In this document: positions 17,021 through 25,325 of the stretch, one piece after another
Numbering within the stretch: position 1 is the stretch's first letter
How the letters are laid out: each line of letters opens with the position of its first letter
Assembly: GCA_035764935.1 (NCBI GenBank)
Contig: DASTYK010000094.1
Location: 1-48,278 of the forward strand
Source: Longimicrobiales bacterium
Lineage (GTDB): Bacteria > Gemmatimonadota > Gemmatimonadetes > Longimicrobiales > RSA9
Length of the DNA stretch: 48,278 bases
Direction of reading: 5' to 3'
Translations under genes and position numbers: made by a program
The notes under the pieces: generated by a model
Seen by the model: only the letters and a program-made list of their open reading frames with translations
The model's database searches: none
Told to the model about the DNA's origin: nothing

Positions 17021-19194
17021 CGGGTCCGACGGCAACGCGCGACCAGGCGGCGCTGACGCTCGAACAGACGGGCGACGGCGTCGCCTGGCTCGTTTTCGAC
17101 CGACCCGACAGCAAGGTCAACCTGCTGGACGAGCCGACGATGCAGCGGCTCGAGCAGCTGCTCGGTGAGCTCGAGGAGCTGGTGCGCACGCATGCAGTGC
17201 GCGTGGTGCTCGTGCGGAGCGGCAAGGAGGGCAGCTTCATTGCCGGTGCCGACGTGAACGCGATCGCGGCGATCACGGACCCGGCAGAAGCGGAGGCCAA
17301 GGCACGCTCGGGCCAGCGGCTCTTCCGGCGGCTCGAGCAGCTTGCCGTGCCGACCATCGCAGCGGTCGACGGCATCTGCCTGGGTGGTGGCACGGAGCTC
17401 ATCCTCGCCTGCACCTACCGGCTTGCGAGCGAGCGGCCCGAGACGAAGATCGGGCTTCCGGAAGTGCAGCTCGGCATCATCCCGGGCTTCGGCGGCACGA
17501 CTCGCCTGCCGCGCCTGATCGGCCTGCGCGCCGCCTCGGACCTGATCCTCACGGGTCGCAACGTGGATGCGCGCCGGGCGCAGCGCATGGGTCTGATCGA
17601 CGAGGCAGTGCCCACACCGGCGCTCTACGAGCGCGCGGAAGCGGTGGCGCGTGCGTACATGCAGGGGCGACCGCCGGAGCGGCGTGACCGTCGCGGCGCG
17701 GCGACGAAGGTGCTCGAAGGCACGATGCCGGGACGCCGCGTGCTGTTCTCGCAGGCACGCAAGCAGGTGATGAAGCAGACGAGGGGGCACTACCCCGCCC
17801 CGCTGGCTGCGCTGCAGGTCATGAAGGAGTCTGTCGGGCTGCCGCTCGACGCGGCGCTGGACGTGGAAGCGCGGGCGGTCGGCACGCTCGTCGTGAGCGA
17901 AGTTTCCAAGAACCTGATTCACGTGTTCCACCTGATGGAAGCGGCCAGGAAGGCCGCGCCGGCGGGTGCAGCGGCGCGCGAGGTGGAGCGTGCGGCCGTG
18001 GTCGGGGCGGGAGTGATGGGCGGCGGGATCGCGCAGCTGCTGGCCACGCGCGGCATCGGCGTGCGACTCAAGGACATCAACAACCCCGCATTGTCGAGCG
18101 GGCTGCGTCACGCGCGCGAGCTGTTCGACGGGGCGGTGAGCCGCAGGCGGCTGACGAAGCGCGAGGCCAATCAGCAGATGGACCTGATCGCGCCCACATT
18201 GGAGTACTCCGGGTTCGGCCAGGTCGACGTGGTGATCGAGGCGGTCGTCGAGCGGATGGACGTGAAGAAGCAGGTGCTCGCCGACGTCGAGTCGCGGACC
18301 CGCGGGGAGTGCGTGCTGTCGACGAACACGTCATCGCTGTCGGTCAGCGAGATGCAGAGCGCGCTCGCGCGGCCCGGCGACTTCTGCGGCATGCACTTCT
18401 TCAATCCCGTGCACCGCATGCCGCTGGTGGAGGTCATCCGCGGGCAGCAGTCGTCCGACGCGGCCATCGCGACGATCGTCGCGCTCGCGCGCCGGCTGGG
18501 GAAGACGCCGATCATCGTGGAAGACGGGCCCGGTTTCCTCGTCAACCGCATCCTTGGTCCGTACATCAACGAAGCCGGCTGGCTGCTCGCGGACGGCGCA
18601 TCGGTCGTAGCTGTCGACCAGGTGCTCACCCGTTTCGGCATGCCGATGGGGCCTCTCCGACTGCTCGACGAGGTGGGCTTCGACGTGTCCCGCCATGCCG
18701 GCGCCACGCTTCACGAGGCGTTCGGCGAGCGGCTGGCTCCCGCGCCACCGCTCATCGCGCTGGAGCACACGAAGCTGCTCGGCAGGAAGGGCGGCAAGGG
18801 CTTCTACGAGTACGAGAAGGACCGTGAGAAGGGGCGCAACGAGGGGATCTACCAGGCGCTCGGCGCCGCCGTCCCGTCGGAGCGGCGTGAGATCAGCGCC
18901 AACGAGATCCGTGACCGGACCGTTCTCGCGATGGTGAACGAGGCGGCGCGGGCACTGGAGGACGGCATCGTCCCCGGGCCCGGCGAAGTCGACCTCGGCA
19001 TGATCACCGGCACTGGCTTTCCGCCCTTCCACGGCGGCCTGCTCCGGTATGCGGACCGCCGCGGCATTTCCTCGATCGTGCAACGCCTCGAGGAGCTGGC
19101 GGAGCGCCACGGCGCCCGCTTCACGCCGGCACCGTTGCTGCGCCGTTACGCGGACGAGGGGCGCGGCTTCTACCCTGCAGGTCCGTCGGCGTGA
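17017..19194 (+). CDS. fadJ: Fused enoyl-CoA hydratase / 3-hydroxyacyl-CoA dehydrogenase (FadJ/FadB type)
   Basis: 725 aa, the length of fatty-oxidation alpha subunits. The N-terminal crotonase domain (1-190) carries the oxyanion loop GADVNAIAAI and the catalytic-Glu segment GLPEVQLGIIPGFGGTTRLP. The NAD-binding domain begins near residue 325 (GAGVMGGGIAQ), with STNTSSLS and HFFNPVHRMPLVEV for substrate and catalytic His. Two helical C-terminal dehydrogenase domains follow. It hydrates enoyl-CoA and oxidises 3-hydroxyacyl-CoA in beta-oxidation. No thiolase is next to it. It overlaps by 4 nt with both neighbours. Confidence 0.93.
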   Translation: MTGPTATRDQAALTLEQTGDGVAWLVFDRPDSKVNLLDEPTMQRLEQLLGELEELVRTHAVRVVLVRSGKEGSFIAGADVNAIAAITDPAEAEAKARSGQRLFRRLEQLAVPTIAAVDGICLGGGTELILACTYRLASERPETKIGLPEVQLGIIPGFGGTTRLPRLIGLRAASDLILTGRNVDARRAQRMGLIDEAVPTPALYERAEAVARAYMQGRPPERRDRRGAATKVLEGTMPGRRVLFSQARKQVMKQTRGHYPAPLAALQVMKESVGLPLDAALDVEARAVGTLVVSEVSKNLIHVFHLMEAARKAAPAGAAAREVERAAVVGAGVMGGGIAQLLATRGIGVRLKDINNPALSSGLRHARELFDGAVSRRRLTKREANQQMDLIAPTLEYSGFGQVDVVIEAVVERMDVKKQVLADVESRTRGECVLSTNTSSLSVSEMQSALARPGDFCGMHFFNPVHRMPLVEVIRGQQSSDAAIATIVALARRLGKTPIIVEDGPGFLVNRILGPYINEAGWLLADGASVVAVDQVLTRFGMPMGPLRLLDEVGFDVSRHAGATLHEAFGERLAPAPPLIALEHTKLLGRKGGKGFYEYEKDREKGRNEGIYQALGAAVPSERREISANEIRDRTVLAMVNEAARALEDGIVPGPGEVDLGMITGTGFPPFHGGLLRYADRRGISSIVQRLEELAERHGARFTPAPLLRRYADEGRGFYPAGPSA

Positions 19195-19739
19195 GCGCCG
19201 GCGACGTCGTCATCCACTACCATCGCCCACCGGATCGCTACGAGCGGTTCGAGCAGCACCTCGTGCACCGCACGCAGGACTGCGTCGTGACGCTGCTCGA
19301 ATCTGCGAGCGTCAGGCGCAACATCATGATCGGTGGCGTCACCGCGCTCGAGCCGGGCGCGAGTGTCGTGTGGTTCACGTTCCGCAATGCGTGGCACGAC
19401 GTCGGGCGCTTCCACACGCGGGCCGACGAGTTCACCGGCGTGTATGCAAACGTGCTGACGCCGGTGGACGGGTTCGACGGACACGAGTGGCGCACGACGG
19501 ACCTGTTCCTCGATGTCTGGCAGCCGCCGGGCGGCCGCGCGCGGATCCTCGATGAGGACGAGCTCGCAGAGGCACGCCGGGCGGGTGTCATCGACGAGGC
19601 GACAGCACGACGCGCCGAAGCGGAGGCCGCCGCACTGGTGGAAGCGGCACGAACCGGCGCATGGCCGCCGGCGATCGTTCACGAGTGGACGCTCGAGCGC
19701 GCGCGAGGGCACGTTCGCCGGCAGGAGGGTGTACGCTAG
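19191..19739 (+). CDS. DUF402 (FomD/Ntdp-like) protein
   Basis: 182 aa. The family core is clear: a beta-barrel segment with WFTFRNAWHDVGRFH, then GVYANVLTP and TTDLFLDVWQPPGGRARILDEDEL, where the conserved Asp and Glu bind metal. Characterised relatives hydrolyse nucleoside di- or triphosphates (Staphylococcus Ntdp) or CMP-phosphonates (FomD). The substrate here is unknown. A helical C-terminal extension (about 125-182) follows the core. The GTG start overlaps the fadJ stop (GTGA). Confidence 0.8.
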   Translation: MSAGDVVIHYHRPPDRYERFEQHLVHRTQDCVVTLLESASVRRNIMIGGVTALEPGASVVWFTFRNAWHDVGRFHTRADEFTGVYANVLTPVDGFDGHEWRTTDLFLDVWQPPGGRARILDEDELAEARRAGVIDEATARRAEAEAAALVEAARTGAWPPAIVHEWTLERARGHVRRQEGVR

Positions 19740-19788
19740 CCGGGCCGCGCTGCCGCGGCTGCACCATCGCATCCCGGGAGTCCAGTTG

Positions 19789-20421
19789 ATGCACGCAACC
19801 GCTTTCGCCCGTTTCGCCCTGCTGCTCGGCCTGCTGGCCGTCGCGCAGCCGGTGGCGGCGCAGGGCGATTCGTTCTTCGAGCGCGCCTCGCGCAGTCGCA
19901 TGAAGGGTCCACAATCCGCGCCCGTGCTCATCTACGAGATCTCGGATTTCCAGTGTCCGTTCTGCGCCGAGTTCGCGCGTACCGTTTACCCGAGGATCGA
20001 CAGCACCTTCATCCGCGCCGGCCATGTGCAGTGGGTCTTCGTACATCTGCCGATGCCGAACCACGCGAACGCCTGGGCGGCATCGGAAGCATCACTTTGC
20101 GCAGGGGCGCTCGGCGACCGCTTCTGGCAGATGCACGACAGGATCTTTGCGAGCCAGGACGAGTGGAACGTTGCCGATGATCCGGTGGCCATGTTCGCGC
20201 GCTACGCCAGCGAGCTGGGCATACCCGCCGATGCGTATGCCGACTGCGTGCGCGAGGATCGCGTGGCAAGTCTCATCCTGGCCGATGTGATCTTCGCCGC
20301 GAGCACGCGCGTAAGCGGCACGCCGATGTTCATCATCAACAATGAGCGGACGATCGTCGGCCTGAAATCCTTCGATGAATGGCAGGCGCTGCTGAAGAAG
20401 GAAATCGAACGGAAGCAGTAG
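19789..20421 (+). CDS. Periplasmic DsbA-like thioredoxin-fold protein (CPFC)
   Basis: 210 aa. Cleavable signal peptide (about 1-25, ending VAAQG), then a thioredoxin fold with the helical insert of the DsbA family. The active site is CPFC (near residues 55-58) and the cis-Pro loop is SGTPMF. Two further Cys (SLCAG and DCVRED) may form a second disulfide. The start at 19789 has GGGAG upstream and yields the signal peptide; earlier in-frame starts overlap the DUF402 gene. It probably oxidises or isomerises disulfides in exported proteins. It converges with the minus-strand disulfide set, and the two stop codons abut at 20421/20422. Confidence 0.88.
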   Translation: MHATAFARFALLLGLLAVAQPVAAQGDSFFERASRSRMKGPQSAPVLIYEISDFQCPFCAEFARTVYPRIDSTFIRAGHVQWVFVHLPMPNHANAWAASEASLCAGALGDRFWQMHDRIFASQDEWNVADDPVAMFARYASELGIPADAYADCVREDRVASLILADVIFAASTRVSGTPMFIINNERTIVGLKSFDEWQALLKKEIERKQ

Positions 20422-20622
20422 CTACTCGGCCGCCACGCGATACGCCGCGACCAGGCGGCGCCTGTCGATGTAGATCTCACCCGTGATCGCAAGGTCCTCG
20501 CGCAGCGCATCGATGAGACGATCGTAGCGGGCCAGAACGTCGCCTGGCAGATCCACCACCATCTCGTGAAACGAGCCGCGGTCGGCAAAAACGAGTCGGA
20601 CGGGTACGCGTGTCTGGCTCAC
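20422..20622 (-). CDS. 66-aa protein coupled to VKOR, unknown function
   Basis: 66 aa from a GTG at 20622 that overlaps the VKOR stop (GTGA); GGGAG lies 7 nt upstream. The sequence runs VPVRLVFADRGSFHEMVVDL, then a helix (DVLARYDRLIDALREDL), then GEIYIDRRRLVAAYRV: a small beta-alpha-beta fold, cytoplasmic, with no Cys and no membrane helix. The longer frame up to 20952 is antisense-like Arg-rich sequence inside VKOR and was rejected. I know no family for it. Its tight coupling as third cistron of the DsbA-VKOR set suggests a role with that system, which is inference. Confidence 0.65.
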   Translation of the reverse strand: MSQTRVPVRLVFADRGSFHEMVVDLPGDVLARYDRLIDALREDLAITGEIYIDRRRLVAAYRVAAE

Positions 20623-21119
20623 GAAGCGCTCCCGCGCATGCGCGCGAATTCGGGAATCACGGCAAGGAAGAGAAGCCCGGCAACGACCGCGGAGCCGATG
20701 CACCACCTGCACCAGGCGTGGATCACGTACATCTCGAGGTACGTCAGGTAGATGCTGAAGCCGGCACCGATCACGGCGCCGGTGACCAGCACCGCGGCGA
20801 TGCGCCGGTCTGCGAGCCCGCCCGCCCGTGTACCGATCAGGGCCGCCAGGAAGAGCACACCGTAACCGAGCAGGCCGATGAGTGGGACGGGCACCCCGAG
20901 AACGTCTGCCCACGGAGAGTTCTGCACGGTCTGGCAGCCACCCGTACCACACATGATGGACCCGATCAGGCCGACATGGTACAGCAGCATGTACGTGGAG
21001 ATCAGCATGCCGATGAGCGCAAGGACCGCCACGACCATCCGGTTCAGCGGTGGTGTCGCCTCGATCTGCGACTCCACCGCCTCACCCGACCGCTGTTCCG
21101 TCACGGCATCCCGGCTCAC
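20619..21119 (-). CDS. Vitamin K epoxide reductase (VKOR) family, DsbB-like quinone-linked thiol oxidase
   Basis: 166 aa, four membrane helices. The active-site pair is CRWC at the periplasmic end of the last helices (HAWCRWCIGSA), and the loop Cys pair is in MCGTGGCQTVQNSPWA, whose NSPWA resembles the conserved Ser/Trp region of bacterial VKOR. Such proteins reoxidise DsbA using quinones. The start is a GTG at 21119 overlapping the DsbA stop; the frame stays open to 21392 but that part lies inside dsbA. It is translated between its likely partner (21116-21841) and a 66-aa protein. Confidence 0.9.
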   Translation of the reverse strand: MSRDAVTEQRSGEAVESQIEATPPLNRMVVAVLALIGMLISTYMLLYHVGLIGSIMCGTGGCQTVQNSPWADVLGVPVPLIGLLGYGVLFLAALIGTRAGGLADRRIAAVLVTGAVIGAGFSIYLTYLEMYVIHAWCRWCIGSAVVAGLLFLAVIPEFARMRGSAS

Positions 21120-21841
21120 GTACCGGTCGCCGCTCCGGCCGAGGCGCCCGCCATCGCCTGGATCTCCGCCCTGGCTGCCTCGAAATCGTTCCAGTTCTGA
21201 AGCTGGCGCCCGTTCACGAAGACGGTCGGGGTTCCGCGCACGCCGAGCTGACTGCCCAGCATCTGGCTTGCCGTGACCGTTTCCGCGTGGGCATCGCTCT
21301 CCAGGCAGCTGCGGAACTGGCTCATGTCCAGGCCGAGCGTCTGCGCGTACTCGACCAGCAGGTCGGTCGGCGTCGTCCTGCTGTACGACCACTGCTCCTG
21401 CTGCGCGAAGGCGAGGTCATGGTACTCCCAGAACTTGCCCTGGTCGTTCGCGCAGCGCGCGGCACGCGACACGATGAACGAGTGCGGGTGTCCCGAGAGG
21501 GGGAAATCGTAGTAGACGAGCTGCACCTGGCCGCTCTCGACCAGGTCCGCCTTGAGCGGCGCCTCCACCTGCAGCGCCCAGTGCTTGCAGCCCGGGCACT
21601 GGAAGTCGCTGAACACGAGCATCTTGATCGGCGCATTCGGATCACCGACCGGGATGCCCTGGGCGCGCTCGAGAAGCGCGGACGCGTCCTCGACGTTGGA
21701 AAGCTCGATCGGCTCCGTCACCATGCCGGAGTCGCCGCCCATTGCAGCGAGGAGGATCGCGCCGACGCCCAGCACCGCAACGATGCCGAGAATCCAGTAG
21801 AACGTCTTCGGGCTGGAGCCCTTCTGCTTCGCTTTCGCCAC
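21116..21841 (-). CDS. Membrane-anchored DsbA-family thiol oxidoreductase (CPGC)
   Basis: 241 aa. An N-terminal membrane helix (about 14-34, YWILGIVAVLGVGAILLAAM) without a cleavage site anchors a DsbA/DsbG-like thioredoxin domain. Active site CPGC near residues 82-85 (DFQCPGCKHW); cis-Pro loop RGTPTVFVNG. Start is a GTG with AGGAGT 5 nt upstream. It is the first cistron of the set with VKOR and is the obvious substrate of that enzyme. The C-terminus is Ala/Gly-rich. Promoter TTTACC-17-TAGCTT lies at 21870-21898. Confidence 0.92.
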   Translation of the reverse strand: MAKAKQKGSSPKTFYWILGIVAVLGVGAILLAAMGGDSGMVTEPIELSNVEDASALLERAQGIPVGDPNAPIKMLVFSDFQCPGCKHWALQVEAPLKADLVESGQVQLVYYDFPLSGHPHSFIVSRAARCANDQGKFWEYHDLAFAQQEQWSYSRTTPTDLLVEYAQTLGLDMSQFRSCLESDAHAETVTASQMLGSQLGVRGTPTVFVNGRQLQNWNDFEAARAEIQAMAGASAGAATGT

Positions 21842-21869
21842 GTTTCACTCCTGGGTCGATGATGCCGCC

Positions 21870-21898
21870 AAGCTACTCGCTGGCACCTGCCCGGTAAA
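21870..21898 (-). promoter_or_regulatory. Promoter of the DsbA-VKOR-66aa unit
   Basis: Minus strand: TTTACC (21893-21898), 17-bp spacer, TAGCTT (21870-21875). The same -10 hexamer TAGCTT serves the amidohydrolase pair (31926-31931). The start would be near 21863, 20 nt before the GTG. Confidence 0.5.
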
Positions 21899-21899
21899 G

Positions 21900-22595
21900 T
21901 CAGGCCAGGAGCACGTCGAGCACGGAGGCGGTGTCGCTCAGGTCCGCGAATACCACGTCCGCGCCCGCCGCCCGCAGCGACTCGCCGTCATGGCTGCCGG
22001 TCGCAACCGCGACGGCCGTCACGCCCAGTGCCCGGCCGCACGTCACGTCGTTCGGGGTGTCCCCGACGACCACCACGTCCCGCCCCCTGAACTCGACCCC
22101 GGTCAGCTCCGCCGCGCGCTGCACTGCGACCGGGGGGAGCCCGTCCCGCTGCTCGCAGTCGCTGCCGAAGGCGCCGAAGCGGAACAGCGCGGGCTGGATC
22201 CGGGCGGACGTCAGCTTGAGCGCGGCACCCTGCGCGATGTTGCCCGTCAGCAGTGCCAGCACCGCATCGTCCTCGCCGTCCAGCGCATCCAGCAGCGCCC
22301 GCACACCCGGCAGCACCACCGTCTCGTGGCCCGGCGATTCCAGCTCGGAGGCCAGCTCCCGCAGGTAGGTGTCCCACAGCCGCGACAACCGCGCATCGAT
22401 GGCCGCATCGCTCAGGCCTGCCAGCCGGAGCAGCTCGCGCGCGATTTGCGGATCCGTCTTGCCGCTGAAATGATGCGTGGAGATCGGGCCCGCCGTGCCG
22501 TACACTTCCAGCAGCGCGCGGTGGAACGCCCGCCGTGGTGCGCCACGGGCCGTCAGAATGGTGCCGTCGATATCGAACAGGATGAGCTTGCGCAT
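21900..22595 (-). CDS. HAD-superfamily hydrolase (phosphoglycolate phosphatase-like)
   Basis: 231 aa. Motif I FDIDGTIL at residues 7-14, a four-helix cap, motif II LLTGN, a Lys in the RIQPALFRF region or later as motif III, and motif IV VGDTPNDVTCGRALG. This is the layout of Gph/PgmB-type small-molecule phosphatases; the substrate cannot be told. The start at 22595 puts motif I seven residues in, as usual; the frame extends to 22874 only antisense to mtgA. Its start codon is 3 bp from the divergent mtgA start. Confidence 0.88.
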   Translation of the reverse strand: MRKLILFDIDGTILTARGAPRRAFHRALLEVYGTAGPISTHHFSGKTDPQIARELLRLAGLSDAAIDARLSRLWDTYLRELASELESPGHETVVLPGVRALLDALDGEDDAVLALLTGNIAQGAALKLTSARIQPALFRFGAFGSDCEQRDGLPPVAVQRAAELTGVEFRGRDVVVVGDTPNDVTCGRALGVTAVAVATGSHDGESLRAAGADVVFADLSDTASVLDVLLA

Positions 22596-22598
22596 ACG

Positions 22599-23552
22599 AT
22601 GATCCGCCGACTGCTGCTCGCGCTGCCGCTCGCGGCATTCGGCGCGTTCTGGTTCTGGTTTCTGACCGCGCCCTGGCCCGTCACGCTGCCGTTCCGCGAT
22701 CCGTCCGCAACCGCGTTCATGCGGATGCGCGTCGACGAGGCCGCCGCCGCAGGGGACGAGCTCGACATCGAGCACCGCCCGGTCCCGCTCGAGGAAATCG
22801 CGCCCGCCATGCGCCGCGCGGTCGTTGTCGCCGAGGACGGTCGATTTCACGACCACGGGGGCATCGACTGGCACGCCCTGGCCGAGGAAGTCCGCTGGAG
22901 CGGCGACGATGATTTCAGCGTCCTCAGCCTCTCCGACTGGGGCGCCATGCTCGACGCGCTCCGCTACTACCGCGCGAACTCCGAAAAGATTCGCGGCCGC
23001 AGCACGATCACGCAGCAGCTCGCGAAAAACCTCTACTTCTCCGACGATCGCTCACTGATGCGCAAGCTCGAGGAGCTGATCGTCGCGAAGCGGCTCGAAT
23101 GGTTCCTCTCCAAGGAGCGCATCCTCGAGCTGTACCTCAACACGGTGGAGCTCGGCCCGGGCATCTTCGGCGTGGAGGCGGCAGCGCAGCACTACTTCGG
23201 TGTGCCGGCCTCGGAGCTGTCGCGTTACCAGGCCGCGTCGCTCGCTGCGACCCTGCCGCATCCGCTCTCCTCCAACCCGTCGCGCAACCCGGGGCGTATG
23301 GCGTGGCGACGCGACATGATCCTGGGCCGCATGGGCGGCAGCGGTCCCGTGGAGACGGTGCCGCTCGCGCCCGAGGACGTCGAGGTGGATGAGCCGGACG
23401 TGATCGGAGAGCCGGTCAATGAGCGTGTGCCCGTCGAGGAGCCGGCCGAGTCGACCGGGCGCGCCGGGCCGCCGACGGCCGGCGAGCCCGTACCTCCAGC
23501 CGAGCCGATCGACACCTCGACAGCCTCGCCGGATCCTCCTGCTCGTCGCTGA
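22599..23552 (+). CDS. mtgA: Monofunctional peptidoglycan transglycosylase (GT51)
   Basis: 317 aa. An N-terminal membrane helix (about 4-24) precedes a GT51 domain: EDGRFHDHGGID with the catalytic Glu, GRSTITQQLAKNLY, RKLEELIVAKRLE, ELYLNTVELGPGIFGVEAAA with the second Glu, and FGVPASELSRYQAASLAA. It polymerises lipid II into glycan strands and lacks a transpeptidase domain. A Pro/Glu-rich disordered tail of about 65 residues (250-317) is longer than usual. The start at 22599 is needed for the membrane helix. No ribosome-binding site is evident. Confidence 0.92.
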   Translation: MIRRLLLALPLAAFGAFWFWFLTAPWPVTLPFRDPSATAFMRMRVDEAAAAGDELDIEHRPVPLEEIAPAMRRAVVVAEDGRFHDHGGIDWHALAEEVRWSGDDDFSVLSLSDWGAMLDALRYYRANSEKIRGRSTITQQLAKNLYFSDDRSLMRKLEELIVAKRLEWFLSKERILELYLNTVELGPGIFGVEAAAQHYFGVPASELSRYQAASLAATLPHPLSSNPSRNPGRMAWRRDMILGRMGGSGPVETVPLAPEDVEVDEPDVIGEPVNERVPVEEPAESTGRAGPPTAGEPVPPAEPIDTSTASPDPPARR

Positions 23553-23581
23553 GCGAGCGCAGGTCGCCGGCTCAGCGAGCA
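23540..23581. terminator. Possible bidirectional hairpin between convergent mtgA and P1 peptidase
   Basis: CGCTGAGC (23547-23554) pairs with GCTCAGCG (23570-23577), extended by TGCT/AGCA after a 3-nt bulge, around a 15-nt loop. It spans both stop codons. No U-tract is present, so function as a terminator is uncertain. Confidence 0.3.
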
Positions 23582-24495
23582 ACTCCGCGCTCGATTGCCT
23601 GCTCCAGCGCGTGACCGGCACGCACGCCGAGCGACAGAAGGTCAGCCGGCGCAAGCTCGCGCGTATCCGGCGCAGTGGTGAGAGCAAAGACGACATCGCC
23701 GTCGAACGGGGTGTTCACCGGCGTGATGCGTCGGGCGAGCGCATTGGCCGCGATGTGCGCAACCGTCTGCAGTGCCGCGCGCGTGAGCGGCGCATCGAGC
23801 ACGACCGCGGCCAGCGTCGTATTCGTTCCCGCTGATGCGCCGAACCGTCCACCGCTGAGAGCGCCGTTGCGCAGCAGTGCCTCGGCGTCCGCGAACGCGC
23901 CACTCGCATCGCGTGCACCGGCGATGATGCGACCGTCGGCGCCGCGCACGTCCCCGAGTGCGTTCACTACGGCGACTGCGCTGATGCTGCCGCTCGTCGA
24001 GTGCTCCGTATGAATGCCGAGCCCGCCCGCGGACGCCCGCTCCGGGCCGAGCAGCTTTCCGACAGTAGCGCCGGTGCCCGCCCCCACTGCGCCCTCGGCG
24101 ACGTCGGCCGCGCGCGCGTCGTCGCACGCGGCCTCCCCCAGCGCCGCGTCCGGGCGTCGCGTTGCGCTGCCGGCCCCGAGATCGAAAATGACCGCCGCCG
24201 GCACGATCGGCACACGCGCGACGCCCACGTCGAAGCCCACGCCCGCGCGTTCGAGCCACCGCATCACGCCGTCGGCCGCTGCGAGTCCGAATGCGGATCC
24301 ACCCGTGAGCAGAACCGCATCGATGCCGGGGACCAGGTGGGTGGGGGAAAGTGCGTCCAGCTCCCGCGTGCCGGTCGCGAGGCCGCGGACGCTGACTGCT
24401 CCGCGGAACGGCCCGAGCAGCACCGTGCACCCCGTGCGCGCTGCAACGTCGGTCGCATGGCCGATGCGCAGGCCGTCAACGAGCTGTGCGGGCAT
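23572..24495 (-). CDS. P1 (S58, DmpA-type) family aminopeptidase
   Basis: 307 aa. Typical of the Ntn-type DmpA/BapA fold: an N-terminal LRIGHATD, a Gly-rich LLTGGSAFGLAAADGVMRWLE, VGAGTGATVGKLLG, and the self-processing region ASAGTNTTLAAVVLDAPL in which the Thr before or within TTL becomes the new N-terminal nucleophile. Members hydrolyse N-terminal residues of peptides, sometimes D- or beta-amino-acid peptides. No signal peptide. It starts 2 bp after the class I amidotransferase stop, the last cistron of the gyrA set. Confidence 0.9.
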   Translation of the reverse strand: MPAQLVDGLRIGHATDVAARTGCTVLLGPFRGAVSVRGLATGTRELDALSPTHLVPGIDAVLLTGGSAFGLAAADGVMRWLERAGVGFDVGVARVPIVPAAVIFDLGAGSATRRPDAALGEAACDDARAADVAEGAVGAGTGATVGKLLGPERASAGGLGIHTEHSTSGSISAVAVVNALGDVRGADGRIIAGARDASGAFADAEALLRNGALSGGRFGASAGTNTTLAAVVLDAPLTRAALQTVAHIAANALARRITPVNTPFDGDVVFALTTAPDTRELAPADLLSLGVRAGHALEQAIERGVAR

Positions 24496-24497
24496 GG

Positions 24498-25292
24498 TCA
24501 GGAAGCGAACCCTCTCCCGGTCGCGGCCTCGCTTCCCGCGACGGCGCCGTGCAGAACCTCCGCAAACGCCTGGAACAGCAGACGGTCGGGATCATTGCCG
24601 GGGGTCGAGGCCTCATAGCGTTCGGGATGCCACTGCACCCCCACCAGCCACGGCTGATCGCGCCCCTCCACCGCCTCGACCATCCCGTCCTCCGCACGCG
24701 CAACGACGGACAGCCCCGGCGCGACGTCGCGGATCGCCTGGTGGTGGTAGGAGTTGATGAACAGCTCTTCGTTCTGGACGATCTCGTGCAGTCGTGAGCC
24801 CGTGACCACGCTCGCGCAGTGCGTGCGCTGTCCCCAGTCTTCGCGCTGCTGATGCAGCACGGGGCCGGGACGCTCCGTTGCCAGGTCCTGGAAGAGCGTG
24901 CCGCCCATGGCGACGTTGATCACCTGCGCACCCCGACAGATGCCGAGCACCGGCATCTGCTGCTGCAGTGCGTATTCCAGCGCGTTGAACTCGACCTCAT
25001 CACGGCGGCGGTTGACACTGCCGAGCGCCGGGCTTGGCTCCGCTCCGTAGCGCGCCGGATCCACGTCCTCGCCGCCACTCAGCACGAGGCCGGCGCATGC
25101 GTTCATCAGTGCACGCACCGCCTGCGGCGAATGCGCCGGTGTGATCAGTACGGTGGCGAGGCCGACTGCCTCGAGCGCATTGATGTAGGACTCGTATATG
25201 GCGACGGCGGGCCGCTGATACGTGCCGCCCTCATCGATGCACGTGGTGGTCAGGGCAACACGGGGAGCGCTGTGTCCTGCAGGTCCGTTCAT
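24498..25292 (-). CDS. Class I glutamine amidotransferase-like gamma-glutamyl hydrolase (PuuD family)
   Basis: 264 aa. Peptidase C26 fold: GLVLSGGEDVDPARYG near the N-terminal third, nucleophile Cys in GICRGAQVINVAMGGTLFQDL, HHQAI and the catalytic His/Glu in GVQWHPE. The closest characterised type is gamma-glutamyl-gamma-aminobutyrate hydrolase of putrescine breakdown, but no other puu gene is nearby, so the substrate is open. It lies 33 bp after the dehydratase gene and 2 bp before the P1 peptidase gene; the latter could act on its peptide-like products (inference). Confidence 0.88.
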   Translation of the reverse strand: MNGPAGHSAPRVALTTTCIDEGGTYQRPAVAIYESYINALEAVGLATVLITPAHSPQAVRALMNACAGLVLSGGEDVDPARYGAEPSPALGSVNRRRDEVEFNALEYALQQQMPVLGICRGAQVINVAMGGTLFQDLATERPGPVLHQQREDWGQRTHCASVVTGSRLHEIVQNEELFINSYHHQAIRDVAPGLSVVARAEDGMVEAVEGRDQPWLVGVQWHPERYEASTPGNDPDRLLFQAFAEVLHGAVAGSEAATGRGFAS

Positions 25293-25325
25293 GGTCCCCA
25301 GGGGGTGGCAATCATCGCGCCAGAG

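Noticed and set aside
20623-20952. N-terminal extension of the 66-aa protein to 176 aa
   Set aside because: The added part lies wholly within VKOR in another frame and is Arg/Pro-rich; the GTG overlapping the VKOR stop with GGGAG upstream is a better start.
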